From Castellaniella sp. MT123 (lineage in GTDB: Bacteria > Pseudomonadota > Gammaproteobacteria > Burkholderiales > Burkholderiaceae_B), in NCBI RefSeq assembly GCF_039614765.1, contig NZ_CP154879.1:1922001-1986000 (forward strand): 64,000 nt of DNA, in the 5' to 3' direction. This document shows positions 1 to 11,462 of the stretch, one piece after another; position 1 is the first letter of the stretch; each line of letters begins with the position of its first letter. The notes beneath the pieces were generated by a model that was given only the letters and a program-made list of their open reading frames with translations, was not told the DNA's origin and searched no databases. Both the position numbers and the translations under genes were made by a program.

Positions 1-855
1 GGCAATCCGCACGGCACGCCGGCCGTCTTCCTGCACGGCGGTCCCGGCGCGGGCTGTTCCACCGCGCATCGCCGCCTGTTCGACCCCAGCCGCTACAACA
101 TCCTGCTGTTCGATCAGCGCGGCTGCGGTCGATCCACACCATCGGCCTGCCTGGAACACAACACGACCTGGGACCTGGTGGCCGACATCGAGCGGCTGCG
201 CACCGAGGTGCTGAAGACGGACGCCATGGTGGTGTTTGGCGGCTCCTGGGGCTCGACCCTGGCGCTGGCCTATGCCGAGACCCATCCCGCCCAGGTGCGG
301 GCCCTGATCGTGCGCGGCATCTTCCTGCTGCGCGCGGCCGAGCTGCGCTGGTTCTACCAGGAAGGCGCGTCCTGGATGTTCCCGGATCTGTGGGAAAGCT
401 ACCTGGCCCCCATCCCGGAACCCGAACGCGGCGACCTGATCATGGCCTACCACCGCCGCCTGACCGGCAAGGACCGCGAGGCGCAGCTGCGGGCGGCGCA
501 TGCCTGGACCCAGTGGGAAAGCCACACGATCAGCCTGCTGCCCAATCCCGCGCACCATCAGTCCCACGCATCCGACCAGGCGGCACTGGCGTTCGCTGGA
601 ATCGAAAACCACTATTTCGTGAACAAGGGCTTCATGGACGAGGCCCAGCTGCTGCGGGATGCGCACAAATTGGCGGACATCCCGGGGGTCATCGTGCAGG
701 GGCGTTACGACGCCTGCACCCCGGTTCGATCCGCCTGGGAACTGCACCGCGCCTGGCCCAAGGCCGAATTCCATCTGGTGCCGGATGCCGGCCACGCCTT
801 TGACGAGCCCGGGATCCTGGCGCAGCTGCTGGCGGCCACGGACCATTACGCTTAA
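1..855 (+). CDS. pip: proline iminopeptidase, 5' end missing
   Basis: The reading frame is open from the first base of the window, so the true start lies upstream; 284 codons are present, perhaps 30 fewer than the usual length of about 315. It is an alpha/beta hydrolase. The oxyanion-hole motif HGGPG is at codons 12-16, the nucleophile elbow GGSWGS has its serine at codon 82, an acid lies in GRYDACTP and the histidine in DAGHAF near the C-terminus. This combination is typical of prolyl aminopeptidases (family S33), which release N-terminal proline from peptides in the cytoplasm. Seven bases separate its stop from thiS, so the two may be co-transcribed. Confidence 0.9.
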   Translation, partial: GNPHGTPAVFLHGGPGAGCSTAHRRLFDPSRYNILLFDQRGCGRSTPSACLEHNTTWDLVADIERLRTEVLKTDAMVVFGGSWGSTLALAYAETHPAQVRALIVRGIFLLRAAELRWFYQEGASWMFPDLWESYLAPIPEPERGDLIMAYHRRLTGKDREAQLRAAHAWTQWESHTISLLPNPAHHQSHASDQAALAFAGIENHYFVNKGFMDEAQLLRDAHKLADIPGVIVQGRYDACTPVRSAWELHRAWPKAEFHLVPDAGHAFDEPGILAQLLAATDHYA

Positions 856-862
856 TACCATC

Positions 863-1069
863 ATGAACCTGACCATCCGTTTGAATGGCCACGACACGCA
901 TCTGGACGACGTGCGCACCGTCCAGGATCTGGTGGCCCACCTGGGCTACCAGGGCAAGCGCATCGCCGTCGAACGCAACGGCGACATCGTGCCCCGCAGC
1001 CAGCATGGTGACACCCTGCTGACCGACGGCGACCGCCTGGAAATCGTCGTCGCCGTGGGGGGTGGGTGA
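863..1069 (+). CDS. thiS: sulfur carrier protein ThiS
   Basis: This 68-residue protein has the length and ubiquitin-like pattern of ThiS. It ends in GGG, so the required C-terminal Gly-Gly that is adenylated and thiocarboxylated during thiazole synthesis of thiamine is present. The ATG at 863 lies just after the proline iminopeptidase stop. The usual partner thiG is not next to it: the next gene, ffh, is convergent and only one base away. The other thiamine genes must therefore be outside the window. Confidence 0.85.
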   Translation: MNLTIRLNGHDTHLDDVRTVQDLVAHLGYQGKRIAVERNGDIVPRSQHGDTLLTDGDRLEIVVAVGGG

Positions 1070-1070
1070 T

Positions 1071-2486
1071 TTACCTGAACCCGCCCCGCCCAAACCCGCC
1101 CAGGCCTTTGAGCCCACCCATGGCGCGCATCATCTTTGCCATGCCGCCCTTTTTCATCTGCTTCATCATGCCCTGCATCTGCTCGAACTGCTTGAGCAGG
1201 CGGTTGACTTCTTGGACGGGGACGCCGGAACCGGCCGCGATCCGACGTTTACGCGAGGCCTTGATGAGTTCGGGCTTGGCGCGCTCCAGCGCGGTCATGG
1301 AATTCAGGATGCCTTCGGTGCGAGCCAGCTGCTTTTCCGCCTGACCGCCCTGCACCTGCGCGGCCGCCTGGGCGAACTGGGCCGGCAGCTTTTCCAGCAG
1401 CGATCCCATGTCGCCCATTTTCTTGACCTGCTGCAGCTGATCGCGAAAATCGTTCAGATCGAACCGGTCGCCGGATTTCAGCCGGGCAGCGAGCTTCTGC
1501 GCCTCGGCGATGTCGATGTTTTTCTGTGCCTGCTCGACCAGCGAGACGATGTCGCCCATGCCCAGGATGCGCTGGGCCATGCGTTCCGGATAGAAGGGTT
1601 CCAGACCGTCGAGCTTTTCGGACATGCCGACGAATTTCAGCGGCTTGCCGGTGATCTGGCGCACCGACAGCGCCGCGCCGCCACGCGCATCGCCGTCGAG
1701 TTTGGTCATGACCACGCCGGTCAGGGGCAAGGCATCCGAGAACGCGCGCGCCACGTTGACCGCATCCTGACCCTGCATGGCATCGACCACGAACAGGGTT
1801 TCGATCGGATCGAGCAGGCGATGCAGGTCGCGGATCTCGTCCATCATCGCCTGATCGATGCCCAGACGGCCGGCGGTATCGACCATCAGCACGTCGTAGT
1901 GATGGCGGCGGGCGTGATCCAGGGCCTGCAGCGCGATGTCCTGCGGCTTCTGCGAGGATTCGGTGGGCAGGAAGTCGACACCCACCTGCGCAGCCACGGT
2001 GCGCAACTGATCGATGGCGGCCGGACGATAGACGTCGGCGCTGACCACCAGGACCTTTTTTCGGCCGGTCTTGCGGCCATGCTGGACGTGATTGCCCTCG
2101 GACAACCATTTGGCGAGCTTGCCGGTGGTAGTGGTTTTCCCCGCCCCCTGCAGGCCTGCCATCAGGATCACTGCGGGCGGCTGCGTGGCCAGGGACAGTT
2201 CCCCTGCCTCGGCCCCCAGATCGCCGCCCATCAAGGCGGTGAGTTCCTTATGCACGATCCCGACCAGTGCCTGGCCCGGATTCAGGCTGCCAATGACATC
2301 CTGACCCAGCGCCGCTGTCTTGACGCGCGCCACGAAGTCGCGCACCACGGGCAGCGCGACGTCGGCTTCCAGCAGCGCCAGGCGAACCTCGCGCAGCATG
2401 TCCTGGGTATTGGACTCGGTCAGGCGAGCCTCGCCCCGCATGGTCTTGACGACACGCGACAGACGGGAGGTCAGGTTATCGAGCAT
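1071..2486 (-). CDS. ffh: signal recognition particle protein Ffh
   Basis: SRP54 GTPase that with 4.5S RNA targets nascent membrane proteins to FtsY. Of 471 residues, the N domain occupies about 1-90 and the G domain about 100-300, with P-loop GLQGAGKTTTT at 111-121, the DVYRPAA motif near 151-157 and DTAGRLG near 203. The Met-rich M domain that binds RNA and signal peptides follows from about 325. A short basic insert (near residues 130-143) sits between the P-loop helix and the KVLVVSADVYRP strand, slightly longer than in most homologues. It is divergent from the ypjD-like gene, an arrangement common in proteobacteria. Confidence 0.97.
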   Translation of the reverse strand: MLDNLTSRLSRVVKTMRGEARLTESNTQDMLREVRLALLEADVALPVVRDFVARVKTAALGQDVIGSLNPGQALVGIVHKELTALMGGDLGAEAGELSLATQPPAVILMAGLQGAGKTTTTGKLAKWLSEGNHVQHGRKTGRKKVLVVSADVYRPAAIDQLRTVAAQVGVDFLPTESSQKPQDIALQALDHARRHHYDVLMVDTAGRLGIDQAMMDEIRDLHRLLDPIETLFVVDAMQGQDAVNVARAFSDALPLTGVVMTKLDGDARGGAALSVRQITGKPLKFVGMSEKLDGLEPFYPERMAQRILGMGDIVSLVEQAQKNIDIAEAQKLAARLKSGDRFDLNDFRDQLQQVKKMGDMGSLLEKLPAQFAQAAAQVQGGQAEKQLARTEGILNSMTALERAKPELIKASRKRRIAAGSGVPVQEVNRLLKQFEQMQGMMKQMKKGGMAKMMRAMGGLKGLGGFGRGGFR

Positions 2487-2581
2487 GATGGCGTATCCGT
2501 AAAACTGGTTGATCTGTCGGCCTGCGCATAAAATGGATGCTTTTGGGGCGCAGGCTGTGTGCGCCGGATACCGACAGGACT

Positions 2582-3433
2582 ATGTCAGTCAGCATTGTAT
2601 TTCACTTGCTTGCCGCACTGGCTTATGCCGTGCTGGGCCTGGCCCTATGGCGCCCGATCGTACGCGCGAAACCGGTACGGACCACCGGCACGATCGGCCG
2701 CAGCTGCCTGCTGGGCGCCATCGCCCTGCACGGCATCGGGCTGGTCAGCGCCGTCATTGTGCCCACAGGCCTGCAACTGGGCTGGGTCCTGGCCCTGTCC
2801 ACCGCCATGTGGCTGGGCATGATCGTCTTCTGGATCGAAAATTTCCTGCTACGCCTGGATAGCCTGCTGCTGGTGCTGCTGCCCGCCGCCGCGCTGATCA
2901 GCCTGCTGACTGCGATCTTTCCGCAGGGGTACCTGGTACCGCACGCCAACAGCGACTGGCTGCGCGTCCATCTGCTGATCGCCATGGTGGCCTATGGCCT
3001 GATCACGGTGGCCGCCCTGCACGCCATGCTGATGACGACGCTGGACCGCCACCTGCACCGTCCCATCGCGTCCGAAGGCGAACAGGGCGTGATCGCCCGC
3101 GCCATGAGCGCCATGCCGCCGCTGCTGACCCTGGAACAGCTGCTGTTTCGCCTGATCGGCATCGGCTTCGCCGTCCTGACGCTGACCATCATCACCGGCA
3201 TCATCGTATCGCTGCGCCTGGGCGGCAACGCCCTGCCCATGGACCACAAGACGATCTTCACCCTGCTGTCCTGGGTGATTTTCGGCGTGCTGCTGGCCGG
3301 GCGCTACATCCAGGGCTGGCGCGGGCGCATCGCCCTGCGCTGGACGCTGGTCGGTTTTGCGTTCCTGCTGCTGTCCTATACCGGCAGCCGGTTCGTCCTG
3401 GAAGTCATCCTTCAACGAGGCAGTCTTGGGTAA
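2582..3433 (+). CDS. cytochrome c assembly (CcsA/YpjD-like) inner-membrane protein
   Basis: A 283-residue protein with about eight hydrophobic segments, matching the YpjD/CcsA-type family encoded beside ffh in many proteobacteria. The C-terminal stretch containing WRGRIALRW and GSRFVLEV is characteristic of YpjD. The start MSVSIV at 2582 was chosen over an in-frame codon 45 bases upstream because it puts the first membrane segment at the N-terminus. The tryptophan-rich haem-handling motif of true CcsA was not seen, so a haem-lyase role is unproven. The gene overlaps the next by 8 bases. Confidence 0.8.
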   Translation: MSVSIVFHLLAALAYAVLGLALWRPIVRAKPVRTTGTIGRSCLLGAIALHGIGLVSAVIVPTGLQLGWVLALSTAMWLGMIVFWIENFLLRLDSLLLVLLPAAALISLLTAIFPQGYLVPHANSDWLRVHLLIAMVAYGLITVAALHAMLMTTLDRHLHRPIASEGEQGVIARAMSAMPPLLTLEQLLFRLIGIGFAVLTLTIITGIIVSLRLGGNALPMDHKTIFTLLSWVIFGVLLAGRYIQGWRGRIALRWTLVGFAFLLLSYTGSRFVLEVILQRGSLG

Positions 3434-3674
3434 ATTCCTGCTGTGGGCGATCATCATCCTGGCCGTCCTGTTCGTCTCCCGCATCCTTAGCCACCAGAAG
3501 GCGCAGGCCCGCCGGGCCGCCGACCGCCGCCAGAACGCCGCATCGCGCGACGCGGCGGAATCCATGGTGCGCTGCGCGCATTGCCAGATTTATCTGCCCC
3601 GATCCGAAGCCTACATGAGCCAGGGCAAGACCTGGTGCTGCGCGGAACACGCCAAGCTGGGGCTGAAGCAGTGA
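3426..3674 (+). CDS. PP0621-type small membrane-anchored Cys-rich protein
   Basis: An 82-residue protein starting with TTG at 3426, preceded by an ACGAGG ribosome site and overlapping the upstream stop by 8 bases. It has one N-terminal membrane helix (residues 3-18), a charged Ala/Arg linker, and a C-terminal cluster with CAHC, then WCCAEH, which could bind a metal. This agrees with the uncharacterised PP0621 family, often found between ypjD and ampD-like genes. Function unknown. An ATG inside the frame would remove the membrane anchor, which is why the TTG was preferred. Confidence 0.7.
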   Translation: MGKFLLWAIIILAVLFVSRILSHQKAQARRAADRRQNAASRDAAESMVRCAHCQIYLPRSEAYMSQGKTWCCAEHAKLGLKQ

Positions 3675-4258
3675 AGATCGGCCCGGATGGCTGGCTGCCC
3701 CCCGGGTCAGGCGTCCTGCACCGCCCATCCCCCAACCACGACCAGCGCCCCGACGACGAAGACCCCTACCTGCTGGTGATCCACAACATCAGCCTGCCAC
3801 CTGGCGTGTTCCAGGGCGACGCCATCATCGATTTCTTCCAGAACCGCCTGGACATCGGCGCCGACCCCTGGTTCGAGAACATCCGAGATCTGCGGGTGTC
3901 CGCGCACTTCCTGATCCGACGTGACGGCACGATCGTGCAGTTCGTGCCGACGATTCTGCGCGCCTGGCATGCGGGCGTATCCTGCTTCGAGGGCCGCGAA
4001 CGCTGCAACGATTTTTCCATTGGCATCGAACTGGAAGGCACGGACACGCTGGCGTACACGGATGCGCAGTATGCGCGACTGGACGCGCTGGCCGCCGCGA
4101 TCCGCGCGCGGCATCCGATCCGGGCAATACAGGGACACGAACATATCGCGCCGGGGCGGAAGACGGATCCCGGCATGGCGTTCGATTGGGCACGGTTCCA
4201 GCGAGGGGAAAACAGTCATGAAACCACGCATCACAGTCATCACCCTGGGAGTCGATGA
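3671..4258 (+). CDS. ampD: 1,6-anhydro-N-acetylmuramyl-L-alanine amidase AmpD
   Basis: A cytoplasmic zinc amidase (Amidase_2 fold) that removes the stem peptide from anhydro-muropeptides during cell-wall recycling; its loss derepresses ampC in species with AmpR. With the GTG start at 3671, which overlaps the preceding stop by 4 bases, the protein has 195 residues and the zinc ligands fall at H38, H156 and D166 (in HEHIAPGRKTDPG), close to the known AmpD positions. The last 15 or so residues are His/Ser-rich and run 41 bases into the next gene; the functional domain ends before them. Confidence 0.92.
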   Translation: MKIGPDGWLPPGSGVLHRPSPNHDQRPDDEDPYLLVIHNISLPPGVFQGDAIIDFFQNRLDIGADPWFENIRDLRVSAHFLIRRDGTIVQFVPTILRAWHAGVSCFEGRERCNDFSIGIELEGTDTLAYTDAQYARLDALAAAIRARHPIRAIQGHEHIAPGRKTDPGMAFDWARFQRGENSHETTHHSHHPGSR

Positions 4259-4640
4259 CCTGGAACGGTCCCTGCGGTTCTACCGGGACGGCCTAGGGCT
4301 GGCGACCGAAGGTATCATCGGCGAACAATTCGAAAATGGCGCCGTCGCTTTTTTCGATCTGCAGCCCGGGCTGAAGCTGGCCATCTGGCCGCGCAAAAGC
4401 CTGGCGAAGGACTCGGGTCTGCCACTGGGCTCGGCCTGCGCCACGGAACTCAGTCTTGGGCACAATGTCTCGTCCAGGGCCGAGGTGGATGAGGTCATGG
4501 CCCAGGCACGAGCGGCCGGCGCGGTGATCGTGAAGCCGGCGCTGGATACGTTCTGGGGCGGATATGCGGGGTACTTCCAGGACCCGGATGGGCATCTTTG
4601 GGAGGTGGTTTGGAATCCGGAGATGCTGCCTGCGCAGTGA
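4218..4640 (+). CDS. VOC/glyoxalase-fold protein
   Basis: A 140-residue protein with one paired beta-alpha-beta-beta-beta unit: N-terminal ITVITLGVDDLERSLRFY and C-terminal GYFQDPDGHLWEVVWNP, the hallmark of the vicinal oxygen chelate (glyoxalase/bleomycin resistance/dioxygenase) superfamily. The His in the second motif is present, but the exact metal site and substrate cannot be told from sequence. The ATG at 4218 lies inside the ampD 3' end in another frame, suggesting translational coupling. It closes the ypjD–ampD cluster. Confidence 0.8.
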   Translation: MKPRITVITLGVDDLERSLRFYRDGLGLATEGIIGEQFENGAVAFFDLQPGLKLAIWPRKSLAKDSGLPLGSACATELSLGHNVSSRAEVDEVMAQARAAGAVIVKPALDTFWGGYAGYFQDPDGHLWEVVWNPEMLPAQ

Positions 4641-4772
4641 AGGATTGCCAGGACTTCTAATGGCTGGTGTCGGCAGTCGAAAGCGGTCCTTCACGAATGC
4701 CCAGTTTCATAAACTGGCCAAACGTGAAATAAAGGTAAGCGGCTGGGGAACTACATTCCCTTTCCTATCTGA

Positions 4773-4889
4773 GGCAGCGATTTTTTCAGAAACATCGTCG
4801 ACGGTCTCAAGCAGACGCCGCAGGCCTTCATTGGCATGCTAAACGGCAGCGATTTTAGTAAGCTGGTGGTTCGCGTCGCCAGCGAATGA
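4773..4889 (+). pseudogene. C-terminal remnant of an NADP-dependent oxidoreductase (YncB/CurA type)
   Basis: In this frame the 38 codons before the stop at 4887 read like the end of medium-chain NADP-dependent oxidoreductases: IVDGLKQTPQAFIGML, then NGSDFSKLVVRVA. The frame is closed by a stop at 4770 and no upstream match to the rest of such an enzyme (usually about 340 residues) was seen in either strand, so over 85 percent of the gene is gone. The remaining 4641-4772 holds nothing I recognise. Confidence 0.6.
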
Positions 4890-4944
4890 GGCCTCGTCAG
4901 CAAGACCCCTCGCTTTCCCATCCCCCATTCAAAGAAGACAATTC

Positions 4945-5622
4945 ATGAAAATTCTGATGATTCTCACTTCGCACGATCGACTGGGTGACACCGGCAAGAA
5001 GACGGGTTTCTGGCTGGAAGAATTCGTCGCGCCTTACTACGTGTTCAAGGACGCTGGCGCACAGATCACAGTGGCCTCGCCGCATGGCGGGCAGCCGCCG
5101 CTGGATCCGAAGAGCGACGATCCGTCGGCGCAGACCGATGCCACTCGCCGTTTCAAGGATGACCCGGCGGCTCGGACCGTACTGGCTAGCACGCAGAAGC
5201 TGAAGGATGTCTCGGCCGCCGACTTCGACGCAGTGTTCTATCCGGGCGGCCACGGTCCGCTGTGGGATCTGGCCGAAGACGCCACATCGATCGCGCTGAT
5301 CGAAGCCACGCTGGCCGCCGGCAAGCCGGTCGCTGCCGTATGCCACGCACCCGGCGTGCTGCGCCACGTTAAGTCGGCCGATGGCAAACCGCTGGTCCAA
5401 GGCAAGTCGGTCACCGGTTTTACCAATACCGAGGAAGAGGCCGTCGGCCTGACCAAAGTGGTGCCGTTCCTGGTGGAAGACATGCTGAAAAAGAACGGCA
5501 GCAATTACAGCAAAGGCGGTGACTGGCAGCCGTACGTGGTCAGCGACGGCCTGCTGATCACCGGTCAGAATCCAGCGTCATCCGAGCCCGCCGCCAAGGC
5601 GTTGCTGAAGATGCTGGACTGA
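4945..5622 (+). CDS. DJ-1/PfpI family protein (Hsp31-like)
   Basis: A 225-residue class-I glutamine-amidotransferase-like protein. The nucleophile elbow AAVCHAPG places the cysteine at 133 followed by H134, and an acidic pair E25/E26 lies near the N-terminus, as in Hsp31/YDR533C-type proteins. These are reported as glutathione-independent glyoxalases or protein deglycases. The long N-terminal SHDRLGDTGKKTGFWLEE segment is typical of this subgroup, not of PfpI proteases. It stands alone between two gene remnants, so methylglyoxal detoxification is an inference from family only. Confidence 0.85.
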   Translation: MKILMILTSHDRLGDTGKKTGFWLEEFVAPYYVFKDAGAQITVASPHGGQPPLDPKSDDPSAQTDATRRFKDDPAARTVLASTQKLKDVSAADFDAVFYPGGHGPLWDLAEDATSIALIEATLAAGKPVAAVCHAPGVLRHVKSADGKPLVQGKSVTGFTNTEEEAVGLTKVVPFLVEDMLKKNGSNYSKGGDWQPYVVSDGLLITGQNPASSEPAAKALLKMLD

Positions 5623-5684
5623 GCAAACCTCGTCAACGATGCTGTCTGCGGCATCGTTGACGCAGCTGTTCTCTCTGCTTCGTC

Positions 5685-5882
5685 GTGCGTATCAGTGGTG
5701 AGCGAGGATTCGGCACGCACAGTGAATATGTCCGGGAACTGATCCGCAAGGATCAGGAACGCACCCAATTGCGCGATGCGCTGCTGGCTGGCGCCAAATC
5801 TCCTCCTGGCGCTCCCGCGGATAAGATCTACTTCGATACGCTACGCCAGCGCATACATCAGCAAGCTGACAATCACTGCTGA
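5685..5882 (+). pseudogene. truncated ParD-type antitoxin
   Basis: A 65-codon frame beginning at a GTG. It contains RGFGTHSEYVRELIRKDQE, then DALLAGA and a C-terminal tail, resembling the second half of the ribbon-helix-helix and toxin-binding region of ParD/CopG-type antitoxins. The first roughly 20-25 residues with the DNA-binding beta strand are missing: upstream codons in frame do not match and meet a stop. No RelE/ParE toxin follows; fghA is convergent right after it. Most likely a decayed toxin-antitoxin module. Confidence 0.55.
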
Positions 5883-5916
5883 CCCGCAGGCCGATTATCC
5901 TACACGCGCTTGCGAC

Positions 5917-7923
<2,007 letters not shown>

Positions 7924-8019
7924 GGCAGGGATCAGGCCGATTATGGCCAGAACCGGGCCGGAAGACAAACCAGAGGGGCGGCCGGGCCTGCCAGACAGCC
8001 AGGGCTGTCCGGCATGAAC

Positions 8020-9210
8020 TCAGTAAATTTCGAACAGCCCCGCCGCCCCCATGCCGCCGCCGATGCACATGGTGGCGACGGCATACTTCACACCGCGCCG
8101 CCGGCCTTCCAGCAGGAGATGACCCGCCAGCCGCGCGCCAGTCATGCCGAAGGGATGGCCGATGGAAATGGCGCCGCCATTGACGTTCAACCGCTCGTGC
8201 GGGATGCCCAGGGTCTGCTGGCAGTACAGGGCCTGCGAGGCAAAGGCCTCGTTCAGTTCCCATAATCCGATGTCGTCGGCCTTCAGGCCGCAGCGTTCCA
8301 GCAGGCGTGGCACGGCGAACACCGGGCCGATGCCCATTTCATCGGGCTCGCAGCCAGCGACCGCCAGCCCCCGGAAGGCTCCCAGGGGCTCGAGGCCCAG
8401 ACGTTCGGCTTCCCGCGCTTCCATCAGAACGCAAGCCGAGGCGCCATCGGACAGCTGGGACGCATTGCCCGCCGTGACAAACTGGTCCGGCCCCATGATC
8501 GGAGCCAGCTTCGCCAGGCTTTCATAGGTGGTGCTGGGACGGTTGCAGGTGTCCTGATCCACCGTGACCTCGACCTGTGAGACGGCGCCGGTTTCCTTGT
8601 CCTTGACCGCCATGGTGGTCGTGCAGGGGATGATTTCGTCGCGGAACACGCCGGTTTCCTGGGCCAGCGCCGTGCGGCGCTGGCTCTCGGCGGAGAACCG
8701 GTCCTGCGCATCGCGCGCGATCCCGTAGCGCCGGGCGACGATGTCGGCCGTCTGGATCATCGACAGGTAGAGTTCGGGCTTGTGCTCGGCGATCCACGGG
8801 TCGATCCCAGTGGTCCCGGCATCAGTGGCGCTGCGTCCCTGGATCTGCGAGCAGCTTTCCACGCCGCCCGCGATCATGGCGGGCACGCCTTCCAGCACGA
8901 TGCGTCCGGCCGCCATGGCAATGGCCTGCAGACCCGACGCACAGAAGCGGTTGACGGTCGTGCCTGCCGTGGTGACTGGAAGCCCCGCGCGAATCACGGT
9001 CTGGCGCGCCACATTGCGCCCCGTCGTGCCTTCCGGATAGCCGCAACCCAGGATCATGTCCTCAAAGCGGACGGGATCGATACCCGAACGCTCGACGGCC
9101 GCGCGCACGGCAAACGCCGCCAAGGTCGGTCCCGGCGTGATGTTGAATTCGCCCCGGTGCGCCTTGGTCAGCGGCGTCCGGGCCGTCGAAACAATGACTG
9201 CCTCTCGCAT
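8020..9210 (-). CDS. acetyl-CoA C-acyltransferase (thiolase)
   Basis: A 396-residue thiolase. The acylated cysteine is C90 (VNRFCASG), the His is H352 ([11 protein letters not shown]) and the proton-shuttling cysteine C382 (CIGGGMG). These thiolases cleave 3-ketoacyl-CoA in beta-oxidation or condense acetyl-CoA. It follows the FadJ-like gene by 11 bases on the same strand, which makes a degradative 3-ketoacyl-CoA thiolase (FadA/FadI role) the better guess over a biosynthetic acetoacetyl-CoA thiolase. Chain-length preference cannot be read from sequence. Confidence 0.92.
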   Translation of the reverse strand: MREAVIVSTARTPLTKAHRGEFNITPGPTLAAFAVRAAVERSGIDPVRFEDMILGCGYPEGTTGRNVARQTVIRAGLPVTTAGTTVNRFCASGLQAIAMAAGRIVLEGVPAMIAGGVESCSQIQGRSATDAGTTGIDPWIAEHKPELYLSMIQTADIVARRYGIARDAQDRFSAESQRRTALAQETGVFRDEIIPCTTTMAVKDKETGAVSQVEVTVDQDTCNRPSTTYESLAKLAPIMGPDQFVTAGNASQLSDGASACVLMEAREAERLGLEPLGAFRGLAVAGCEPDEMGIGPVFAVPRLLERCGLKADDIGLWELNEAFASQALYCQQTLGIPHERLNVNGGAISIGHPFGMTGARLAGHLLLEGRRRGVKYAVATMCIGGGMGAAGLFEIY

Positions 9211-9221
9211 GTGGTGTCTCC

Positions 9222-11360
9222 TCAGATTTTTTTGAGCTGGTTCAGGTCTTTGAAATGTCCGCCCCGCCCGGCCAGATCGACCAGCAGAGGCGACGGCTTC
9301 CAGAAATGGGGATCCTCCGCCGCAAACGCACGGATGTCGGCCAGCACGACGTCCAGCCCCACCTGATCGGCATAGTGCATCGGGCCGCCACGGTGACGCG
9401 GGAAACCGTAGCCGTACAGCATGGCGACATCGACATCCAGCGGCCGTAATGCGATACCTTCATGCACGACGTTGGCACCCTCGTTGATCATGGCCGCCAT
9501 GTAGCGGCGAATGATGTCATCATCGGTGAAGCTGCGTTGCACGGCGCCCATCTTGTTCCGTTCCTCGGCCACAATCGCCTGGACCTCGGGGTCTTCCTGC
9601 CCCGTGCGGCTGCCTTCCGGATACCGGTACCAGCCACGTCCGGTCTTCTGTCCGAACCAGCCGCGTTCGCACAGACGATCGGCAATAGGGACATAGCGCA
9701 GTTGCGGATCCCGCGTCGCGGCCCGGCGTTTGCGGGTCGCCCAGCTGATGTCGCCGCCCGCCAGATCCGTGACCTGGAACGGCCCCATGGGAAAGCCGAA
9801 ATCGCGCACGGCGCGGTCGATCTGATACAGCGATGCGCCATCGGCCATCATATAGTCGGCCGCCTGACGATACACCGCCAGGATGCGGTTGCCGATGAAC
9901 CCGTCGCACACGCCAGCCCGCACGGCCACCTTCTTCAGCCGTCTGGCCAGCGCAAAGCCGGTGGCCACGACGTCGTCGGCGACCGCGCCCGGCACCACGA
10001 TTTCCAGCAGCTTCATGATGTTGGCGGGCGAAAAGAAATGCAGGCCGATGACATCCCGCGGCCGGGAAACCGTTGCCGCGATCCGATCGATGTCCAGATA
10101 CGAGGTATTGGTGGCCAGAACCGCCCCGGGTTTGCAGACCCGGTCCAGCTCGGCAAAGACGGCGGACTTGACACCCAGGTCCTCGAACACGGCCTCGACC
10201 ACCAGATCCACCGCCGACAAAGCCATGTAATCCGTGGCACCGGAAAAGCCGCCCAGGCGCCGGTCACGTTCGGCCGGATCCAGCCGGCCGCGCGACACCA
10301 GGCTGTCATAGACCTTGGCGACGTTGGCACGGCCACGATCCAGGCTCTCGACATCCCGCTCGACCATGACAACCGACAGGCCCGCGTCCAGCATGGCGAC
10401 GGCAATACCCGCCCCCATGGTGCCGCCGCCCACAATGCCGATGCGATCGACGGGACGTGGCTGCGCGCGGCTGGCTTCAGGAATCTTGGCCGCTTCACGC
10501 TCGGCAAAGAACGCATGGACCAGCGCCTGCCGCTGCGGGGTACCCAGGCACTGCAGGAAATATTCACGCTCCAGGCGCAGGCCGGCGGCGAACGGTTGAT
10601 CCAGCACCGCCTCGACGGCATCGATGATCCGGGCCGGGGAAAACAGACCGTGATATTTCTTGTTCAATGCGGCACGCGCCGCAGCAATCGCCTGACGCGC
10701 CGCATCGACATCGGACGCGGCAATCCGCCGATCCCGGGTGGGTCGCGCGAGCGCGCCGGCTGCCAGCAATTCCTGCGTATATGCCAGCCCTTCCTGCAAG
10801 GCGTCGGCGGTCGATCCCAGTCGGTCGACCAGACCCAGTGTCAATGCCTGGGGCGCGCCCATTGGCTTGCCATCCAGCATCAGGGTCAATGCCGCCTGGA
10901 TACCGATCAGGCGCGGTGCGCGCTGCGTGCCGCCGGCCCCGGGCAGCAATCCCAGCGTGACCTCGGGCAAACCGAATTTCGCGCCCGGCAACGCCAGCCG
11001 GTAATGCGCGGCCAACGCAACTTCCAGGCCGCCGCCGAGTGCGGCACCCTGGATGGCGACGACCACCGGTTTGGTGCAGGCCTCGATACGGTTGCAGACG
11101 TCCGTCAACAAAGGCGCCTGCGGCGGCTGGCCGAATTCACGGATGTCAGCGCCGGCGATGAAATTGCGTCCGGCCCCCAGCAACAGTACGGCCTGGGTGC
11201 TTGCGTCAGCCTCTGCCGCCTCGATGGCCGCCAGCAACCCGCGCCGAACCTCGACACCCAGCGCATTGACAGGCGGATGATCGATGGTCACGACCAGCAC
11301 CGGGCCTTCACGCCGCCAGCTCACGACCGTCTGTGTCGGCAAGGTCTGGGAAAGGGTCAT
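9222..11360 (-). CDS. multifunctional beta-oxidation protein (enoyl-CoA hydratase / 3-hydroxyacyl-CoA dehydrogenase)
   Basis: A 712-residue FadB/FadJ-type fusion. Residues 10-190 form a crotonase domain with oxyanion loops AGADI (69-73) and ALGGGLE (107-113) and a catalytic Glu in LPEVTLG (133). An NAD-binding domain begins at 306 ([14 protein letters not shown]), followed by two 3-hydroxyacyl-CoA dehydrogenase C-terminal domains with the [13 protein letters not shown] region. The ATG at 11360 has AAGGAG 8 bases upstream. It forms an operon with the thiolase and is divergent from a LysR gene that probably controls it. Confidence 0.93.
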   Translation of the reverse strand: MTLSQTLPTQTVVSWRREGPVLVVTIDHPPVNALGVEVRRGLLAAIEAAEADASTQAVLLLGAGRNFIAGADIREFGQPPQAPLLTDVCNRIEACTKPVVVAIQGAALGGGLEVALAAHYRLALPGAKFGLPEVTLGLLPGAGGTQRAPRLIGIQAALTLMLDGKPMGAPQALTLGLVDRLGSTADALQEGLAYTQELLAAGALARPTRDRRIAASDVDAARQAIAAARAALNKKYHGLFSPARIIDAVEAVLDQPFAAGLRLEREYFLQCLGTPQRQALVHAFFAEREAAKIPEASRAQPRPVDRIGIVGGGTMGAGIAVAMLDAGLSVVMVERDVESLDRGRANVAKVYDSLVSRGRLDPAERDRRLGGFSGATDYMALSAVDLVVEAVFEDLGVKSAVFAELDRVCKPGAVLATNTSYLDIDRIAATVSRPRDVIGLHFFSPANIMKLLEIVVPGAVADDVVATGFALARRLKKVAVRAGVCDGFIGNRILAVYRQAADYMMADGASLYQIDRAVRDFGFPMGPFQVTDLAGGDISWATRKRRAATRDPQLRYVPIADRLCERGWFGQKTGRGWYRYPEGSRTGQEDPEVQAIVAEERNKMGAVQRSFTDDDIIRRYMAAMINEGANVVHEGIALRPLDVDVAMLYGYGFPRHRGGPMHYADQVGLDVVLADIRAFAAEDPHFWKPSPLLVDLAGRGGHFKDLNQLKKI

Positions 11361-11447
11361 GTCAGGGTCTCCTTCAACGAGCACTCCGGTGCTTCGAACG
11401 TCGACCATTCTTCCATCGATCAAGGCGCTTTACAATGACATTGATTG

Positions 11448-11462
11448 TTGACACACTGTCAA
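11448..11462. promoter_or_regulatory. palindrome TTGACACACTGTCAA, candidate LysR operator
   Basis: A perfect inverted repeat (TTGACA-CAC-TGTCAA) in the 182-base gap between the divergent FadJ-like and LysR genes. Its left arm is also identical to a consensus -35 box. The spacing and position fit an autoregulated LysR operator controlling both promoters. This is inferred from position and symmetry only. Confidence 0.45.

Noticed and set aside
9462-11438. Open frame of 658 codons on the plus strand
   Set aside because: Antisense to the FadJ-like gene; shadow of a high-GC coding region.
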